Shown: piece after piece, positions 7,914-12,095 of the stretch
Layout: each line of letters starts with the position of its first letter
Position numbering within the stretch: position 1 is the stretch's first letter
Assembly: GCA_902768605.1 (NCBI GenBank)
Contig: CACXLY010000072.1
Location: forward strand, 1-12,095
Source of the DNA: an uncultured Bacteroidales bacterium
Lineage (GTDB): Bacteria; Bacteroidota; Bacteroidia; Bacteroidales; Bacteroidaceae
DNA: 12,095 bases
Reading direction: 5' to 3'
The notes under the pieces: generated by a model
The model's database searches: none
What the model was told of the DNA's origin: nothing
Seen by the model: only the letters and a program-made list of their open reading frames with translations
Made by a program: the position numbers and the translations under genes

Positions 7914-9644
7914 ATGAACTACTATAAAGATATAAAAGAAATCCAGTTCGAGCTGGAGAACAGTCCTTTGATGGAGCGCATTGTTGAGCTCAAGGAACGT
8001 CAGTACGAGGATAAGGACCAGTACGACGAGGCGCCGCAGGACTTCGCGGATGCGATGGACACGTACGACAAGGTGCTCGACATCGTGGGCGACATCACGG
8101 CCAACGTGATAGCTCCCAATGCCGAGGCTGTCGATGCCGAAGGGCCTCACCTCGAGAAGGGGCGCGTAAGCTATGCCTCGAAGACCTACGAGAACCTCGA
8201 GGCCATGAGGCAGGCAGGCATGAACGGCATGACGATGCCGCGCCGCTACGGTGGCCTGAACCTCCCCGTCACCGTCTATACGGCTGCGAACGAGATTGTC
8301 TCGACCGGTGATGCCGGCTTCGAGAACATCTGGAGCCTGCAGGACTGCATCGAGACGCTCTATTGCTTCGGCAACGAGGAGCAGCGGCAGAAGTACATTC
8401 CCCGCGTCTGCAAAGGCGAAACGATGTCGATGGACCTGACTGAGCCCGATGCAGGCAGCGACCTGCAGAGCGTCATGCTCAAGGCAACCTTCGACGAGGA
8501 GAACCAGTGCTGGCGTCTGAACGGCGCAAAGCGCTTCATTACGAACGGCGACAGCGACATCCATCTCGTCCTCGCCCGCTCCGAAGCTGGCACACGCGAC
8601 GGCCGCGGCCTCTCGATGTTCATCTACGACAAGCGCGACGGAGGCGTCGATGTGCGCCGCATCGAGAACAAACTCGGCATCCATGGCTCGCCAACCTGTG
8701 AACTTGTTTATAAGAACGCGAAGTGCGAACTCTGCGGCGACCGCAAGCTCGGCCTTATTAAATATGTAATGTCGCTGATGAACGGCGCCCGCCTCGGCAT
8801 CGCCGCCCAGAGCGTCGGCCTCTCGCAGGCTGCTTACAACGAAGCCATCGCCTATGCCCGCGACCGCAAGCAGTTCGGCAAGGCCATCATCGAGTTCCCC
8901 GCAGTGGCTGAGATGATCAGCGACATCAAGGCACGCCTCGATGCCGGACGCGCTCTGCTTTATCAGACGGCTCGCTATGTGGATATCTACAAGGCCCTGG
9001 AGGACATCAGCCGCGAGCGCAAGCTTACGCCCGAGGAGCGCGACGAGATGAAGCGCTACAGCCGTCTGGCCGATGCCTTCACACCATTGGCAAAAGGCAT
9101 GAACAGCGAGTATGCCAACCAGAATGCCTACGACTGCATCCAGGTTCACGGCGGCTCGGGCTTCATGCTCGAATATGCTTGCCAGCGCATCTATCGCGAC
9201 GCCCGTATCACCTCCATCTACGAAGGCACGACACAGCTCCAGACTGTTGCCGCCATCCGCTACGTGACGAACGGCTTCTACTCGCAAGTCATCGAAAGCC
9301 TCACCCCATCCCTGTCCGAAGGCGAGGGGGACAATATGTTCTCGCCCTTTAAGGGAGAGATAGAGAGGGTCTGCCGTATGGCCGAGAAGTTCAACGCCTG
9401 CGTGGCTGCCGTGAAGGAAGCTGAGAACCAGGAGCTGCTGGACCTCTGCGCGCGTCACCTCTACGAGATGGCTGCCGACATCATCATGTGTCACCTCCTC
9501 ATGCAGAACGCTGCGAAGGCTCCCGAGCTTTTCAGCAAGAGCCTGCAGGTCTATGTCAACCTTGCAGAGGCCGAGGTGGAGAAGCACGCCACCTTGCTCA
9601 GCAAGCTGAATGCCGAACAGCTCGACAACTACAGACAACAATAA
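7914..9644 (+). CDS. Acyl-CoA dehydrogenase, long C-terminally extended form
   Basis: A 576-residue FAD enzyme that desaturates an acyl-CoA (or runs in reverse as an enoyl-CoA reductase), passing electrons to or from ETF. The core has MDLTEPDAGSDLQS (173-186), RLNGAKRFITNGDSD (201-215), ARDRKQFGKAIIEFPAVAEM (315-334), YDCIQVHGGSGFMLEY (406-421) and RDARITSIYEGT (428-439), where Glu437 aligns with the catalytic base of short-chain dehydrogenases. Ordinary members have about 380-400 residues. This one has an N-terminal lead of ~40 residues and a ~120-residue C-terminal helical extension, as in other large anaerobe and proteobacterial forms. The chain substrate cannot be told. Odd segment: residues ~462-486 (SLTPSLSEGEGD... 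to IERV) come from hairpin-rich repeat-like DNA at the junction of core and extension. It probably forms an operon with etfBA. Confidence 0.9.
   Translation: MNYYKDIKEIQFELENSPLMERIVELKERQYEDKDQYDEAPQDFADAMDTYDKVLDIVGDITANVIAPNAEAVDAEGPHLEKGRVSYASKTYENLEAMRQAGMNGMTMPRRYGGLNLPVTVYTAANEIVSTGDAGFENIWSLQDCIETLYCFGNEEQRQKYIPRVCKGETMSMDLTEPDAGSDLQSVMLKATFDEENQCWRLNGAKRFITNGDSDIHLVLARSEAGTRDGRGLSMFIYDKRDGGVDVRRIENKLGIHGSPTCELVYKNAKCELCGDRKLGLIKYVMSLMNGARLGIAAQSVGLSQAAYNEAIAYARDRKQFGKAIIEFPAVAEMISDIKARLDAGRALLYQTARYVDIYKALEDISRERKLTPEERDEMKRYSRLADAFTPLAKGMNSEYANQNAYDCIQVHGGSGFMLEYACQRIYRDARITSIYEGTTQLQTVAAIRYVTNGFYSQVIESLTPSLSEGEGDNMFSPFKGEIERVCRMAEKFNACVAAVKEAENQELLDLCARHLYEMAADIIMCHLLMQNAAKAPELFSKSLQVYVNLAEAEVEKHATLLSKLNAEQLDNYRQQ
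9297..9371 (+). repeat. Repeat-like, hairpin-rich segment inside the dehydrogenase gene
   Basis: The composition differs from its surroundings. Two imperfect palindromes are visible: ccctgtcc-gaa-ggcgaggg (9309-9327) and tctcgccct...agggagaga (9340-9361; 8 of 9 arm bases pair). The first resembles the cccctctcc/ggagagggg hairpin at 3007-3025. It encodes a low-complexity, Ser/Gly/Glu-rich linker in frame. The repeat origin is inferred; no identical second copy is in the window. Confidence 0.5.
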
Positions 9645-9658
9645 ATATCCTTAAAGCC

Positions 9659-11989
9659 ATGAAACACCATGTTCTTTCATTCTTGCTGATGCTCGGAGCC
9701 TTGCAGCTGCATGCCACCGACATCATCTACGGCGACTGCCACTATCGTGAGATAGAGGGGCGCTATGCTGGTGTCCGCAAGACGGAAAGCGCTACGACCT
9801 TCGAGAGCGACGACCGCATCAAGCTCGTCTATTGCCTCCGCATCCCTCGCGACTCCGTCTCCGCAACTGCTCTCTTGCTGCCAAAGGTGACCGGCGACAT
9901 CACGCTCAACGTCTGCGTCAAGAACTGCGAGACCGACGAGGTGCTGCTCGACAGCAGTTTCACGCAGGCTTGCACGAAAAGCAAGAGCACGAACTTCGAG
10001 ATTATCCCCAAGATGAAGTTCCCCTCCGACACGTGGTATCGCGTGGAGATACAGGCGCCCCAGGGCAGTCAGCGCATCAGCCGCCTCAACCGCCTTGAGT
10101 TCGAACGCAATGGCAGCAACCCCGTCGTCGATGCCCATCTGCGCGGCTTCCCAACGCCTGCCACGCACCTCTGGTTCGGGCACTCCACGGCAGCCAACGC
10201 GCCGCAGAACGAATCCTACGAGTGGTGCTATCAGGAGGTGCTGATGCCGAAGGAATATGCCACCATCAACACCTATCTCATGACGCTCGGCATCACGGGC
10301 GGCTACATGGGCATACAGATGTGTGGACAGACGGTGAGGAACGAGAACGGTCAGTACACCGACACGATTCCGTCGACTTATCAGCATCGCGTCCTCTTTT
10401 CCATCTGGGACAATGGCGACACGGACATCACTCCCGACCTGGCGGCTCACCTCAGGGCAGGTGCCTTGGCTTACGGCGACGACGTGACCATCAATCGCTT
10501 TGGCAACGAAGGAACGGGCTGCCAGTCAATGGTGTATAACGGCAAATGGGATCCCGGGCAGTGGGTGCAGTTCCTGACTTGCGCTCGTCCGGAAGAGCGA
10601 ACCATCGTGTTGAAGGATGAGAACGGCGACGAGGACATCATCCGCTATCCCTGCTCTCTGCTCTCGACGTGGTACAAGAACATGGACGACCCCGAGTGGC
10701 ACTACATGGCCACTATCCGCCACAGCGGCGAGTCGCACTACTACAACACCTGGTACTCCTTCATCGAGAACTGGGCAGACACGGGCGGCGAACTCTTCCG
10801 CAGGGCCTACTACCGCAACAACTATCAGCGGTCAGTCGGCAGCGGCAAGTGGTACTATGTCAACAAGGTTGACCTCTTCAGCCAGACAGATTACCAGAAC
10901 TTCATCAACGATGGAGAGATAACGACCCGCCACCGCCGAATGGACTACGGACATGGCAGGGCAAGTGATGTGCCTCGTGCTTTCTACATGCAGGCGGGAG
11001 GCTATGGGCAGCCGAAGGACTCAGCCAGCACGCTGCCGCTCGTGGACGACCACAGCTGCGTGGAGAGCATCAACCTCGACTCGCTCATCGCAACCCTGCA
11101 GACCGCCTACCTCGCCGACTCGAAAGCTTCGATGAAGACACAAATCTCGACTCATGGCTCGCTTAAGCTTCTGAAGCCTTTCGTCGAGGAACTCATCGCC
11201 AAGACCAACCGCTTCGAGGGCTATACCTACGAGGCAATGGCGCCCATCCGCGAGCTTGCGGAGACCGATTACTCCTTCGCGCAAATGCGTCTTGCGCTGC
11301 TCAACATGGCGGAGAACAACCCGATACTCCGCTACGGCAACACCGTCAAGGCCGAGCACATCTGCTCTTTCCGTGCCTATATGATTGGCAACGGCGAAAA
11401 CATCCTTGCCATGCGCGACCACGAGGTAGTCAGCATCCCGCAGGCAGAAGCCGACGTCACAGACCCCAACAACCACTGGATTGTCCTGCGTCACGACGAC
11501 CAGACATACTATTGCCTCTATAACCTCGGTACTGGCTTATGGCTCAACATCGGCTCCAAGATAAAGGCATCTACTGTGCCGCACAAGTTGACCTTCAATT
11601 TCTCGAACGGCAAGCTCAACATGCGCGAAGGCTCCAGATACCTTGGCTTCAATGCCGCGGGGAATCCCATCACCTCTTCCGGCACCAATTCTGTTCGTTT
11701 CGAACTGCTCGACAACTACTATCTCACGCCCTCGACACAGCTCTGCGAGGCCTTGATCGAGCAGACCACGCCCGACGGAATAGCGACAGGCATCGACGAG
11801 ATAGACGTCGAACCGCTTGTGCAACCAGGTGAGGAGGCCTCTTCGCTCAGCGACGACATCGCAGCGGTCTATTACTACGACCTGCAAGGCCGCCGCATCG
11901 GTTATGATTTGCCCGCAGGCCAGCCCGTCATCGCGCACATCATCCTCCGCAACGGCGCCTCTATCGTCAGGAAGATTGTAGTGCAATAA
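9659..11989 (+). CDS. Secreted DUF5077/DUF3472-domain protein, possible type IX secretion cargo
   Basis: A 776-residue exported protein of unknown function. The chosen ATG gives a signal peptide (MKHHVLSFLLMLGALQLHA) and lies 14 nt after the dehydrogenase stop; the frame is open further upstream but overlaps that gene. Residues ~20-155 look like the DUF5077 beta-sandwich. Residues ~165-400 match DUF3472: HLWFGHST, YEWCYQEVLMP, TYLMTLGITGGYMGIQ, HRVLFSIWDNG, NRFGNEGTGCQSM, WHYMATIRHSG and YNTWYSFIENW. A helical stretch (~480-560) and a beta-rich, possibly trefoil-like region (~570-700, CLYNLGTGLWLNIGSK) follow. The last ~40 residues (YYYDLQGRRIGYDLPAGQPV... to RKIVVQ) resemble the type IX secretion C-terminal domain. 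DUF3472 proteins are often found near polysaccharide-utilisation genes. Why it follows a flavoprotein operon is unclear. Domain calls are by motif memory; function unassigned. Confidence 0.8.
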   Translation: MKHHVLSFLLMLGALQLHATDIIYGDCHYREIEGRYAGVRKTESATTFESDDRIKLVYCLRIPRDSVSATALLLPKVTGDITLNVCVKNCETDEVLLDSSFTQACTKSKSTNFEIIPKMKFPSDTWYRVEIQAPQGSQRISRLNRLEFERNGSNPVVDAHLRGFPTPATHLWFGHSTAANAPQNESYEWCYQEVLMPKEYATINTYLMTLGITGGYMGIQMCGQTVRNENGQYTDTIPSTYQHRVLFSIWDNGDTDITPDLAAHLRAGALAYGDDVTINRFGNEGTGCQSMVYNGKWDPGQWVQFLTCARPEERTIVLKDENGDEDIIRYPCSLLSTWYKNMDDPEWHYMATIRHSGESHYYNTWYSFIENWADTGGELFRRAYYRNNYQRSVGSGKWYYVNKVDLFSQTDYQNFINDGEITTRHRRMDYGHGRASDVPRAFYMQAGGYGQPKDSASTLPLVDDHSCVESINLDSLIATLQTAYLADSKASMKTQISTHGSLKLLKPFVEELIAKTNRFEGYTYEAMAPIRELAETDYSFAQMRLALLNMAENNPILRYGNTVKAEHICSFRAYMIGNGENILAMRDHEVVSIPQAEADVTDPNNHWIVLRHDDQTYYCLYNLGTGLWLNIGSKIKASTVPHKLTFNFSNGKLNMREGSRYLGFNAAGNPITSSGTNSVRFELLDNYYLTPSTQLCEALIEQTTPDGIATGIDEIDVEPLVQPGEEASSLSDDIAAVYYYDLQGRRIGYDLPAGQPVIAHIILRNGASIVRKIVVQ

Positions 11990-12001
11990 ATAAAAATATT
12001 G

Positions 12002-12095
12002 CTGTCCGGGGAAAAGCACCGAAGGTGCGAAAGAACACAGACGGGGGTGTTAACCCCCGGGACAGGTTAGCCTGACAATAATAAGCCCCGAAGGG
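12002..12095. repeat. Multi-hairpin REP-like element, truncated by the right edge
   Basis: This begins 13 nt after the DUF3472 gene. Nested inverted repeats: gcacc-gaa-ggtgc (12016-12028), cgggggt-gtta-acccccg (12042-12059), cagg-ttag-cctg (12063-12074) and ccccgaaggg at the edge. An outer ctgtcc/ggacag pairing (12002-12007 with 12060-12065) encloses the first two. It could act as a terminator or mRNA 3' stabiliser for the upstream gene. From general familiarity this pattern recurs widely in Bacteroidales genomes. Confidence 0.7.

Noticed and set aside
7884..9641. 585-codon open frame on the minus strand covering the whole dehydrogenase gene
   Set aside because: It is exactly antisense to a gene with clear acyl-CoA dehydrogenase motifs. 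The translation is a Val/Leu/His/Ala-rich shadow without family motifs, as expected from codon bias in GC-rich coding DNA.
9488..9658. Longer DUF3472 protein starting inside the dehydrogenase gene
   Set aside because: It would overlap 157 nt of the upstream gene and place Arg/Gly/Gln-rich sequence before the signal peptide. The ATG at 9659 is better.

Overview
The window looks like chromosomal DNA of a Bacteroidales bacterium, most likely Prevotellaceae-like. The evidence is internal: Bacteroidetes-type promoters (TTTG, about 19-20 nt, TAnnTTTG), near absence of Shine-Dalgarno sequences, mannan-degradation genes of the type known from Bacteroides, a DUF3472 secreted protein with a possible type IX secretion C-terminus, and many AT-rich or palindromic intergenic repeats. 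No RNA gene, transposase, integrase or CRISPR array was seen.

Left half (1-5171, all minus strand): a beta-mannan (glucomannan) utilisation locus. Reading along the minus strand it runs secreted two-domain carbohydrate esterase (3240-5171), cellobiose/mannobiose 2-epimerase (1661-2911), AraC-type regulator (665-1543) and the N-terminal 157 codons of a secreted GH26 beta-mannanase (471 to the left edge). The inferred pathway: the esterase removes acyl groups, the mannanase releases mannobiose, and the epimerase converts mannobiose to mannosyl-glucose for a phosphorylase. A GH130 phosphorylase and a symporter would be expected beyond the left edge. The gaps between these genes (117-328 nt) are filled with repeats: an AT-rich family in both orientations and a ~105-bp palindromic element in two copies.

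Middle (5172-5780): a 609-nt divergent intergenic region with a promoter for each side, a perfect 21-bp-stem hairpin, a second hairpin and a TTAACTACT-type repeat.

Right half (5781-11989, plus strand): etfB, etfA and a long acyl-CoA dehydrogenase (an electron-transfer flavoprotein/dehydrogenase module), then after 14 nt a secreted DUF5077/DUF3472-type protein of unknown function. Strong palindromes occupy both intercistronic gaps of the etf-acd part. The window ends in a multi-hairpin REP-like element.

The most unusual signal is not a new enzyme but repeat material inside reading frames. The epimerase C-terminal 18 residues and its stop codon are encoded by a palindromic repeat that has a second copy elsewhere in the window. 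EtfB carries an in-frame 9-bp tandem repeat, the acyl-CoA dehydrogenase carries a ~25-residue hairpin-rich segment, and the esterase linker may carry a shorter one. In addition, ~79-bp near-perfect inverted repeats bracket the araC-epimerase gene pair exactly, which raises the possibility of inversion or cassette movement.
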